A stretch of 14,264 nt of DNA from Desulfovibrio sp. UBA6121 (GCA_002422505.1 DIVX01000127.1:1-14264); one strand, 5' to 3'. Counted from the first letter of the stretch, positions 1-6,212 are shown. Notes: generated by a model from the letters alone, not told the origin. Program-made: numbers and translations.

Positions 1-197
1 CTCCAGGACAAGGACACGGGCTCGAACACGCAGGTGGGCGTGACGGTGCCGCTGGGCCCGGCCCTTGGCTCTGCTGCCAGCTCCGCAGAGTCCTCCTCAA
101 GCCCCGTGACCGACTTCCTCATGGGCTCCACGCTCAGCGGCTCGTACGACGCCCATGACAAGCGCCAGGTCAACCGCGCCACCATCGGCGAGGGCAC
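1..197 (+). repeat. Direct repeat A, copy 1 (pre-toxin coding region)
   Basis: This stretch is identical, base for base, to 2159-2355 and probably extends further left, beyond the window. It encodes the end of the haemagglutinin-repeat region up to NRATIGEG. Identity stops abruptly after the GGGCAC at 192-197, although the protein stays similar for about 25 more codons. It is a suitable crossover substrate for toxin-tip exchange. Confidence 0.95.
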
Positions 198-1317
198 CAT
201 CATCATCCGCTCCGACCCGGCGCAGGGCCTGGCCGGGCTGAACAGGGATTTGCAGAAGGCGCAAGAGCTTACCAAGGACGATACAGTTAAAGCCAAGGTT
301 TACATCGACCCAGGCAGCTTGGTGAGCTTTCTTAAATTGATTGAAGACGCCCTTGCGGACAAAGGTAGCTCCATAGATTTAGCGCGGATGTCGATGGAAA
401 CCCTCGACAAGCTTGTGGCCCAAGGCGTCATCCCTAAAGAAAGGGCGGAGGCGATCAAGCATTACAGTTTGTTGAGCAAAGAAGAGAAAGCTCTGGCTGA
501 AAGCAATCTCCAGACAATGCTAAAACTTGATAGTAACCCAAGCCAGCTTGGGGATTTTGTAAAGAATATGACCCTTGCTGAACGGGCGGCAGTCTGCTCC
601 GCAGCGATGAAAGATGGTGCCACAACGGAAAAGTACCACGTTGCGCTTGTTGCATTGTACGGTGAGGAAACTTATGCGAGAGTGTCCGACTGGAAGCTTG
701 GCGTGAGCTCTGATGCTCTCAATGACCCAGCGCAATTCTTGGACCCCCAGACTCGCAATGGTGCAGTAGCGTTGGCAGAACATGCCACAACGGGTATACT
801 TAAAGAGCGTGGCATGTTGGAGACGGCCCTGGCAAGCTACGAGGCTGCTGGCGAAGGAAATGACAAGATGAATGCGCTTCAGGGCATTGTCACTATTCTT
901 GGCAAAGCGCTTGGAATAGAGAATGTCAAAGTTAAGCTCGATGAGCGTCAAGGTCCGATTGCCTTCGTTACCCAACGTTTTGTGCCAGGTGGATGGTTTT
1001 CCTCAGATCACATGGAAGACATGGAAACTGTCTACATAGTAAAGGATAACAAACTGTATAATGGCACTAATTCAGCCAGAGCGCTTGATACTCTGGTTCA
1101 TGAGATGGCGCATTTGGTGCAGACACAAATGATGGAAAGATACATTACCGGGGACGACAAGAATCCGTCGGCTGCGCTTTTCCTTGCGAACCGCAGCGTC
1201 TATGTCGCAGGCAATGAACATAATGGGCTCTACATCGCTCAACCACTTGAAGCCTACGCGAATACAGTTGCGAAGAACGTAATGAAAAGCCTTGAGAAGG
1301 CAGGGGTTGTCAAATGA
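1..1317 (+). CDS. C-terminal part of CdiA/FHA-type exoprotein with HExxH metallopeptidase-like toxin domain (5' partial)
   Basis: The frame is open from base 1, so the gene starts upstream of the window. The first 66 codons (LQDKDTGSNTQ...NRATIGEG) and the following GLNRDLQKAQELTKD segment match the conserved end of haemagglutinin-repeat exoproteins, just before the exchangeable C-terminal toxin. I see no VENN boundary motif. The variable domain, from about base 270, is helical and AT-richer than the part before it. It contains LVHEMAH, with HEMAH at 1099-1113, and LEAYAN with Glu at 1249-1251, 46 residues after the second His. This fits a zincin of the HExxH...E type. The stop overlaps the next start as ATGA (1314-1317), so toxin and partner are translationally coupled. 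The exoprotein class is inferred from family knowledge; the peptidase activity is inferred from motifs shared with the module at 2018-3547. Whether this is the main cdiA or itself an orphan cassette cannot be told, because the 5' end is missing. Confidence 0.8.
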   Translation, partial: LQDKDTGSNTQVGVTVPLGPALGSAASSAESSSSPVTDFLMGSTLSGSYDAHDKRQVNRATIGEGTIIIRSDPAQGLAGLNRDLQKAQELTKDDTVKAKVYIDPGSLVSFLKLIEDALADKGSSIDLARMSMETLDKLVAQGVIPKERAEAIKHYSLLSKEEKALAESNLQTMLKLDSNPSQLGDFVKNMTLAERAAVCSAAMKDGATTEKYHVALVALYGEETYARVSDWKLGVSSDALNDPAQFLDPQTRNGAVALAEHATTGILKERGMLETALASYEAAGEGNDKMNALQGIVTILGKALGIENVKVKLDERQGPIAFVTQRFVPGGWFSSDHMEDMETVYIVKDNKLYNGTNSARALDTLVHEMAHLVQTQMMERYITGDDKNPSAALFLANRSVYVAGNEHNGLYIAQPLEAYANTVAKNVMKSLEKAGVVK

Positions 1318-1877
1318 GGATATTCGTAGCCACACTATTCGTATTTTCATGTCTTGTTGTTTGTTCAACTGTCGTATTCGGGCAAATCCATCACACTGCA
1401 TGGACAATGTATATCGCAATTGGACCATCTGAAGCAGATATTCTGAATGGGCAATTCAATCAAAAGCTAAACATTAAGCGGTATAAATATCCGCTTTACG
1501 TTGGGTATTTTTATACCGAAGACTCTAAGTCTGTGAAATACAGATGTTTCGAGCCAATTGCCGAGAAGGCAATGAATCGGTGGGCGAGCAGGCGAGGGGA
1601 GCCAAGAGGTGAAGTATCCTATGATGTGGGCTTTGAAGCGAAGTCCGCAAAACTGGGTGACGACAATTACGTAAATGTCGCCGAGATTGAGATTTTGAAG
1701 TACTATAACATGCGTGTGATTAAGATTACAAAAGGAGTGTTGCCTGATGATTTGTGGCGACCTCAGTTCAAGCATCAACACACCATAGGTATTTCGCTAG
1801 AGGACAGGCCGTCACTATTTCGCGAATTGGACCAAATAATGCTTCCTCGCGACGAATCCTGGACTATTTTGAATTAG
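1314..1877 (+). CDS. Predicted exported immunity protein for toxin module 1
   Basis: This 187-residue protein overlaps the toxin stop by ATGA. It begins with a typical Sec signal peptide: Arg2, then a hydrophobic stretch at about residues 3-22, with likely cleavage near VVFG-Q. No proper lipobox is seen. The mature part is clearly paralogous to the protein at 3540-4118. Shared blocks include PS.ADILN, KYPLYVGY.Y, CFEPIA.KAM.RWA, PDDLWRP.FKHQ and a common ending W.ILN. Position immediately after a polymorphic toxin domain, together with co-duplication with a second toxin, argues for an immunity role. The signal peptide suggests that it works in the periplasm, so the toxin would act there or pass through. 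I do not recognise the family by name. It could instead be an exported partner or inhibitor carried with the secreted protease. Confidence 0.72.
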   Translation: MRIFVATLFVFSCLVVCSTVVFGQIHHTAWTMYIAIGPSEADILNGQFNQKLNIKRYKYPLYVGYFYTEDSKSVKYRCFEPIAEKAMNRWASRRGEPRGEVSYDVGFEAKSAKLGDDNYVNVAEIEILKYYNMRVIKITKGVLPDDLWRPQFKHQHTIGISLEDRPSLFRELDQIMLPRDESWTILN

Positions 1878-1919
1878 CAAATATCTGCATGGGCCGCGTT
1901 CGCCAGCGCCCTCTCAAAA

Positions 1920-1945
1920 GGCCCGGCCCACCGCCGGGCCTTTTT
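1920..1945 (+). terminator. Rho-independent terminator after immunity gene 1
   Basis: A GGCCCGGC/GCCGGGCC perfect 8-bp stem (1920-1927 with 1933-1940) with a 5-base loop is followed by TTTTT at 1941-1945. It lies 42 bases after the immunity stop. The same terminator recurs at 4172-4197 and forms the start of the conserved cassette header. Confidence 0.88.
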
Positions 1946-2068
1946 GTTCTTTGAAAGCTGAATAGGGAAAAGAACCATCGTGCACAGTGCCTCGGCTCTG
2001 GCACCTCCTCTTCCGCCTTGGTGAGCGGGCAGACGAGCGTCATCGGCAGCAGTTCCGTCGATATCCGC
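1920..2068 (+). repeat. Direct repeat B, copy 1 (orphan-cassette header)
   Basis: This stretch aligns without gaps to 4172-4320 with about 11 mismatches in 149 bases. It comprises the terminator, an untranslated spacer and the in-frame start of the haemagglutinin-repeat coding segment ending in SSSVDIR. Its left edge marks where each cassette begins. In both copies the spacer carries a GTTCTTT/AAAGAAC inverted repeat (1946-1952 and 1969-1975; 4198-4204 and 4221-4227). Confidence 0.9.
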
Positions 2069-3547
2069 ACGGAGAAGAACACGCATGTCGAGGGCGCGGT
2101 CATTGCCGCCGAGAACGGCAACCTCAAGCTCGATACCGGCACGCTGACCTACAAGGATCTCCAGGACAAGGACACGGGCTCGAACACGCAGGTGGGCGTG
2201 ACGGTGCCGCTGGGCCCGGCCCTTGGCTCTGCTGCCAGCTCCGCAGAGTCCTCCTCAAGCCCCGTGACCGACTTCCTCATGGGCTCCACGCTCAGCGGCT
2301 CGTACGACGCCCATGACAAGCGCCAGGTCAACCGCGCCACCATCGGCGAGGGCACGATTACTGTCCGTTCCAATCCTGATCAGAATTTAACGGGGTTGAA
2401 TCGTGACCCGAATAAGTCGCAGGAGATCACGAAGGATTCTGAAACGTCGGCCAAACTGTACGTGGATCCGGCTGCGATCAAGGAAGTGCTGAGCGGGTTT
2501 AAGGGGACCAGAGAGGGTCTTAATAAGCTACGGGAATTGATTAAGAAGGAACTGACCACTAAAGAAAAGCTTGCGTTAGCAATGACGCTACAGGAAATTT
2601 CTGACAGGGGACTTATAGCAAAGCAATCTGCGGCTGCATTGATTGCCTATGCAAATCTTAGCAAGGATCAGCAGGATAAAGCAGATGCCAATCTTGACAA
2701 GATCACAAGTCTCGGTGATCCTGTTAATAATCCGCAGCTTGCAAAATTTATCGGTTCTCTTTCAGACGATGACCGGCTCAATATTGCTTATGCTGCCGCA
2801 AGCAGTAACCCAACAGCTGGAACAACTCGAGCAATGCTTGTCGCTATCTTGGGGGTCGAAGTATACAATAGCCAGTCTCCCAACGTTACATCAGTAGATA
2901 GATCATCTCGTGACACGTCACAGTTTCTGCCTCGCGCTGTGGTTAGTGAGATAAATAGTAAGATTGAAGCAAGTGCGTCATCTATTGAGGCAAATATGAG
3001 TGAGATAAATAGCGCCTTGTCGGCATACAAAAGTGCAGATTCAACAGAATCACGATTGGCAGCTCTTCAAAATGTAACTCGAGAGATCGCCAGCTCCCTT
3101 GGTGTGAGCAATGTTAAAATTGTGACTGTCGGCGAAGAGGGGGGCCAAGTCATTGCTCAGGTAAGGCCGACAGTGTCGACAACAACCACAACATTCCTAG
3201 GGTTGTTCACAATTTCCCAATCGGCATCTGTCTCTGCAAATACTATTGAGGTGCCAGAGGATAGTCCGTTGCTACGAAAATCGACAACCGTGAGCAAGCA
3301 AGATATAGTCAATGCGATCGTCCACGAATTGGTCCACGCTCAGCAGGTCGCGACTGTGAACAACTACCTGAACGGCAGAGACAAAAGCCAGCTCGGCGCC
3401 CTGCTTACGGCTGGGTTTGTTGCTGGCGGAGTCGACTCGAATAAGAGCCTTGGCTACTATCGAGCGATGCCGCAGGAAGCTGAAGCGTATTATGTTGGCG
3501 ACCAGGTTAGCATGAAGCTAGACAAAAAGGGGCTCTTCAATGATTAG
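2018..3547 (+). CDS. Orphan CdiA-type toxin module with second HExxH metallopeptidase-like domain
   Basis: The frame is open from 1955, just after an in-frame TGA, and the TTG at 2018 is only the first possible start. There is no ATG and no Shine-Dalgarno site near it, as usual for orphan toxin cassettes that await recombination into a full exoprotein gene. Layout: haemagglutinin-repeat segment (TSVIGSSSVDIRTEKNTHVEGAVIAAENG), the 197-base shared pre-toxin block (2159-2355), GLNRDPNKSQEITKD, then a variable AT-rich domain from about 2356. That domain has IVHELVHAQQ (HELVH at 3323-3337) and QEAEAYY, with the likely third ligand Glu at 3482-3484, 49 residues after the second His. It is recognisably related to the domain of module 1, including the local motifs AK.Y.DP, LSK and SLGVSNVK versus ALGIENVK, but strongly diverged. 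The stop lies 8 bases inside the downstream immunity gene. Confidence 0.78.
   Translation: MVSGQTSVIGSSSVDIRTEKNTHVEGAVIAAENGNLKLDTGTLTYKDLQDKDTGSNTQVGVTVPLGPALGSAASSAESSSSPVTDFLMGSTLSGSYDAHDKRQVNRATIGEGTITVRSNPDQNLTGLNRDPNKSQEITKDSETSAKLYVDPAAIKEVLSGFKGTREGLNKLRELIKKELTTKEKLALAMTLQEISDRGLIAKQSAAALIAYANLSKDQQDKADANLDKITSLGDPVNNPQLAKFIGSLSDDDRLNIAYAAASSNPTAGTTRAMLVAILGVEVYNSQSPNVTSVDRSSRDTSQFLPRAVVSEINSKIEASASSIEANMSEINSALSAYKSADSTESRLAALQNVTREIASSLGVSNVKIVTVGEEGGQVIAQVRPTVSTTTTTFLGLFTISQSASVSANTIEVPEDSPLLRKSTTVSKQDIVNAIVHELVHAQQVATVNNYLNGRDKSQLGALLTAGFVAGGVDSNKSLGYYRAMPQEAEAYYVGDQVSMKLDKKGLFND
2159..2355 (+). repeat. Direct repeat A, copy 2 (pre-toxin coding region)
   Basis: This stretch is identical to 1-197 over 197 bases. 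At 2356 the base composition drops at once to AT-rich sequence, whereas copy 1 stays GC-rich for about 45 bases more. This places the exchange boundary inside the conserved pre-toxin region. Confidence 0.95.
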
Positions 3548-4118
3548 GCAAGTCTGTTCTCTTGCTGTTTGTTTGTCTGTGCTGTGTTCTACTGTGCTTG
3601 TGCCAAGTCTACATGCTGAAGGGTACAAGTCATGGTGCGTATATATCGCATTATCCCCATCTTTTGCTGACATTTTAAATCAACGGGACTTTGGCGGTTC
3701 TTATGATATAACAAAGTTCAAATACCCGCTTTACGTCGGATATATATACTCTTCAGACCTTGTCACAAACCAAGTAAAATGCTTTGAGCCAATTGCTCAA
3801 AAAGCTATGGACCGATGGGCTAATGACAGAAAAGATGGTGCCGAAATATGGTTTGACGTTTCAAGGCCCGCGTCTGGTACCTCGAAATTCCGTTTCCGGC
3901 CTGGGGATAAGGATTATGAAAAGGCTGTAGATTCAGATTTATATTATCGGTATTATCTTTATACCGTCCGGTCTTGCATAAATTGTGAGCCGGATGATCT
4001 CTGGAGGCCCGTCTTTAAACACCAGTACACGATCGACTCTCCCATAACAAACGACAAGGCTTTTTATATGTTAAGGGAAATGATGCGGGACAAAGATGCA
4101 TGGGAAATACTAAATTAA
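3540..4118 (+). CDS. Predicted exported immunity protein for toxin module 2
   Basis: This 192-residue protein starts with ATG inside the last codons of the toxin gene, an 8-base overlap. Its N-terminus, with Arg3, a hydrophobic core to about residue 23 and PSLHA-E, is a good Sec signal peptide with an AxA-like cleavage site. The mature protein parallels the first immunity protein along its whole length (YIA..PS.ADILN, KYPLYVGY, CFEPIAQKAMDRWA, EPDDLWRPVFKHQ, AWEILN). It differs most in the middle (about residues 95-145), which may set partner specificity. It carries extra cysteines (CINC) near residue 147. Base composition is AT-rich compared with the flanking chromosome. The immunity role is inferred from synteny and pairing; the export prediction comes directly from the sequence. 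Confidence 0.72.
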   Translation: MIRQVCSLAVCLSVLCSTVLVPSLHAEGYKSWCVYIALSPSFADILNQRDFGGSYDITKFKYPLYVGYIYSSDLVTNQVKCFEPIAQKAMDRWANDRKDGAEIWFDVSRPASGTSKFRFRPGDKDYEKAVDSDLYYRYYLYTVRSCINCEPDDLWRPVFKHQYTIDSPITNDKAFYMLREMMRDKDAWEILN

Positions 4119-4171
4119 CGTTGAAGATGCTCCTATATTTATCGTCGCTTGTATGATTGAAGGTGTTTTTT

Positions 4172-4197
4172 GGCCCGGCCCATCGCCGGGCCTTTTT
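4172..4197 (+). terminator. Rho-independent terminator after immunity gene 2
   Basis: This has the same 8-bp GC stem as the terminator at 1920, with loop CCATC and then TTTTT at 4193-4197. It lies 53 bases after the immunity stop. It belongs to the conserved header of the next cassette, which means each cassette insertion terminates the one before it. Confidence 0.88.
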
Positions 4198-4206
4198 GTT
4201 CTTTGA

Positions 4207-4320
4207 AAGCTGAATAGGGAAAAGAACCAACGCGCAAATTGCATCGGCTCCGGCTCCTCCTCTTCCGCCTGGGTGAGCGGGCAGACGAGCGTCATCGGCA
4301 GCAGTTCCGTGGATATTCGC
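4207..4320 (+). pseudogene. Stub of a third orphan toxin cassette
   Basis: In the frame matching 1955-2068, this encodes the haemagglutinin-repeat fragment ending SGQTSVIGSSSVDIR. It then runs into unrelated sequence (LGILLLTF...) and stops at 4474-4476. The pre-toxin block, toxin and immunity gene are all missing. It is either a truncation or the joint left by a deletion or insertion. Confidence 0.8.
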
Positions 4321-4441
4321 TTAGGGATCCTCTTGCTGACGTTTTCATGGGGCATACACCCACAGCGCGAGAAGCATCCCGGCACGTCGGCCAGCTTCCG
4401 AACACCGCTTGCTGGAGGTCGAGCGGTGAGTCTCAAGTGTA

Positions 4442-4463
4442 GGATTGCAATCGATTGCAATCC
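4442..4463. repeat. 22-bp perfect palindrome of tandem GATTGCAAT, plus third copy nearby
   Basis: GATTGCAAT occurs at 4443-4451, 4453-4461 and 4475-4483. The first two, spaced 10 bases apart (one helical turn), together with flanking GG/CC form a perfect 22-bp palindrome. The third copy lies between CCTGG (4463-4467) and CCAGG (4485-4489). The arrangement resembles a multi-site protein-binding element, but the protein is unknown. Confidence 0.8.
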
Positions 4464-4511
4464 CTGGCGACCTTGATTGCAATTCCAGGCCTTCAACCAA
4501 AATCTCTCGGC

Positions 4512-4555
4512 ATGCATGTACACCCTGACCCTCTTCCACCCTGGGGTACATGCAT
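4512..4555. repeat. 10-bp perfect inverted repeat (hairpin)
   Basis: ATGCATGTAC at 4512-4521 pairs with GTACATGCAT at 4546-4555. After one mismatch, two more G-C pairs are possible inside. No T-run follows, so it is not a terminator. Confidence 0.8.
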
Positions 4556-4655
4556 AGACGAATACGAGCTCAGTCTCAGGAGGGAAGTGTCCTGGTGCCA
4601 ATAACGACCAGGGAAGGGCTGAATACGCTCGAAATATGACCTTCGTGCTGTTGGG

Positions 4656-4699
4656 TACTGCCCAGGGCACCGGAGGAAATGTGGACGCCCTGGGCAGTA
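4656..4699. repeat. 13-bp perfect inverted repeat (hairpin)
   Basis: TACTGCCCAGGGC at 4656-4668 is the exact reverse complement of 4687-4699, with an 18-base loop. There is no T-run on either strand. It is the strongest hairpin in the junction; it could be a structured RNA element or a recombination or protein site. Confidence 0.85.
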
Positions 4700-4803
4700 G
4701 TTAGCAGCTTAAAGGTCCTGGTCGGCACTCCGTACGACTGGGTTGGATGATTGTATTGGATCCGAAACAGTATTGCGAACGGTGGGCGGATTACTGAACA
4801 TGT

Positions 4804-5885
4804 CCGGTCTCCGTGCGCGAGTTGACGCTCCACGACTTCAGAGGCCCAGCCCAGCTCGTGCAGGATTGTGCTGGCCATGCTCCGGAATCCGTGACCGGTC
4901 ATCTCCCCCTTCTCGTAGCCAAGACGACGCAAGGCACCGAGCACCGTGTTCTCCGACATGGGGCGCGCATAGGAACGCTCGCCGGGGAAGACGTAACGCC
5001 CCGTGCCTGTAAGCGGCTGGAGTTCTCGTAGGACCTCGACGGCCTGCCTGGACAGGGGGACGATATGCTTCTCGCGCATTTTCATGCGAGCGGCTGGAAT
5101 ACGCCATTCCCCGGCCTCAAGGTCAATTTCGGTCCATTCAGCGTGTCGGAGTTCTCCAGGGCGAACAAAGGTCAGGGGGCAAGCTTAAGGGCGCTGCGTG
5201 TGACGAACGAGCCACTGTACCCGTCGATGGCCCGGAGGAGCTCACCTATTTCTTGTGGTTCATAGATGCTGGCGAAGTGCCTCTTCTTGGGGGGAGCGAT
5301 GGCGCCCTTGAGGTCGCCTGAGACATCCCGTTCGGCGCGTCCGGTGGCGATTGCATAGCGCAGAATCTGTCCGCATTTCTGAAGGTCGCGCCGGGCAGTC
5401 TCGACTGCACCTCGACTTTCGATCCGGCGAATGACGGCGAGTAGTTCTGGGGCCGTGATTTCGCGAATGACGCGGGTGCCGATGTAGGGGAAGATGTCCT
5501 TGCGCAGTCGGCCAATGACAGTCTCGGCAGTATTGTCTGTCCATTTGTGCCGGAACTTCTCGAACCATTCCTCGGCAATAAGTTGGAAGGTCTCCAGATC
5601 GGCTAGGCTCTCCGCGTGTTGGCCTTTTCGAACCTGCGAAGGGTCGATGCCATTGGCGATGAGGCGCCTGGCTTCGTCGCGTCTTTCGCGAGCGTCCTTG
5701 AGGCTGACTTCTGGGTAAACGCCCAGCGAGAGGCGGTTCTCCTTGCCTGCCATCCAGTAGCGCAAACGCCACCATTTGCCTCCCGCTGGGGAGACCTCCA
5801 GATAGAGGCCCCTGTCGTCCTTGAGTCTGAGTGTCTTGGAGTTGTCCGGTTTGACGTTCCGGACAACAATGTCGGTCAATGGCAT
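4804..5885 (-). pseudogene. P4-type tyrosine integrase, frameshifted and 3'-truncated
   Basis: The start is the ATG at 5885-5883 (MPLTDIVVRNVKPDNSK), preceded by AGGGGGG on the minus strand. The frame continues upstream to 5954, but those residues do not fit the family. The N-terminal arm-binding (DUF4102-like) domain has LRLKDDRGLYLEVSPAGGKWW and LSLGVYPEVSLKDAR. The first part stops at 5172-5174 after SALKLAP. Adding one base to the G5 run at 5175-5179 restores LTFVRPGELRHAEW and joins it to KMREKHIVPLS. The catalytic Arg (5161-5163), HGFR (H 4891-4893) and LAHGD are present. After HGDR (about 4804) the expected RAAYNHAEYLPER ending is replaced by unrelated sequence, so the catalytic Tyr is lost. 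Family length is about 400 residues; about 360 remain. It lies just downstream of tRNA-Ser, the usual place for an island integrase. The frameshift alone could be a sequencing error; the truncation could not. Confidence 0.88.
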
Positions 5886-5934
5886 AGGCCCCCCTGGGAA
5901 GCGAGTGGTGGCGGGGCTCGTAGAGTTGTCCGGT
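5841..5934. promoter_or_regulatory. Repeated GTTGTCCGGT sites around the integrase start
   Basis: GTTGTCCGG at 5841-5849 and CCGGACAAC at 5859-5867 form a 9-bp inverted repeat inside the first integrase codons. GTTGTCCGGT recurs at 5925-5934 in the leader. A minus-strand TTGACA lies at 5954-5949, with a weak -10 candidate overlapping the 5925 site. These could be arm-type or autoregulatory sites; the match in coding sequence may be chance. Confidence 0.35.
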
Positions 5935-6048
5935 GCAAGTTGTGCGGTTGTCAACGAACGTAGGCGGACATTGGCGGACTGAGATCGCAGTGTTTTGCTT
6001 TAATTTCGAAGTGTTGTGGGCTTCTTCGGACTTGCTTGGAAGGAGTAA

Positions 6049-6070
6049 TGGCGGAGAGGGTGGGATTCGA
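6049..6070 (-). other. Probable attachment-site core in the 3' end of tRNA-Ser
   Basis: P4-type integrases usually recombine in the T-arm and 3' end of a tRNA gene, and this integrase begins about 160 bases from that end. The tRNA is intact with an encoded CCA, as expected when the element restores the 3' end. The matching distal copy is not in the window, so the exact core limits are unknown. Confidence 0.4.
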
Positions 6071-6142
6071 ACCCACGTACGGATTATTAGTCCGTAACCC
6101 GATTTCGAGTCGGGCGCGGTACGGCCACTTCGCTACCTCTCC
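6049..6142 (-). tRNA. tRNA-Ser (anticodon CGA)
   Basis: The minus strand gives a 7-bp acceptor stem GGAGAGG/CCTCTCC, discriminator G and an encoded CCA (6051-6049). The anticodon stem-loop is CCCGA-CTCGAAA-TCGGG with anticodon CGA, reading UCG. There is a long class II variable arm (TTACGGACTAATAATCCGTA) and a T-loop GGTTCGAATCC, giving a length of 94 including CCA. It is the chromosomal anchor of the island to its left. Confidence 0.96.
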
Positions 6143-6183
6143 GCGCTTGATGAGGGCGGGTGTGATGCCGTTTCGAGAGGGGG

Positions 6184-6212
6184 TGTATACACCGGGGCCG
6201 GGGCCCTGGCAA
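6184..6212 (-). promoter_or_regulatory. Sigma-70-type promoter for tRNA-Ser
   Basis: On the minus strand, TTGCCA (6212-6207) is followed, after exactly 17 bases, by TATACA (6189-6184), placing the start about 35-40 bases upstream of the mature tRNA 5' end. The -10 sits in a GTGTATACAC palindrome. Confidence 0.65.

Larger units (their letters stand above)
4172..4320 (+). repeat. Direct repeat B, copy 2 (orphan-cassette header)
   Basis: This copy is gapless against 1920-2068. The 46 bases from the distal terminator stem to GAACCA are identical in both copies, so the untranslated spacer is more conserved than the coding part. Homology ends sharply after the Arg codon CGC at 4318-4320. Confidence 0.9.
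4321..4803. other. Gene-free junction between cassette stub and broken integrase, rich in inverted repeats
   Basis: I see no convincing coding sequence in these 483 bases. The left edge is where cassette homology stops, and the right edge is where integrase homology stops. Perfect inverted repeats are dense: a palindrome at 4442-4463, a 6-bp stem at 4591-4612, a 10-bp stem at 4512-4555 and a 13-bp stem at 4656-4699. I found no terminal inverted repeats or flanking duplication that would make it an IS or MITE. Confidence 0.6.

Noticed and set aside
1314..1400. Possible lipoprotein signal in immunity protein 1
   Set aside because: The cysteines in the hydrophobic stretch (FSCLVVCST) lack a Gly/Ala/Ser at -1 with a proper lipobox; an ordinary signal peptide fits better.
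1944..1976. Resemblance of TTCTTTGAAAGCTGAATA to the leader or spacer motif of some rRNA operons
   Set aside because: No rRNA sequence is nearby and the string sits in a toxin-cassette header; the likeness is too short to mean more.
4740..4803. In-frame YNH after the integrase break, resembling the catalytic Tyr context
   Set aside because: It comes 16 residues after HGDR instead of about 6, and the following residues (PTQSYGVPTRTF) lack the usual AEYLPERR pattern, so I take it as chance.
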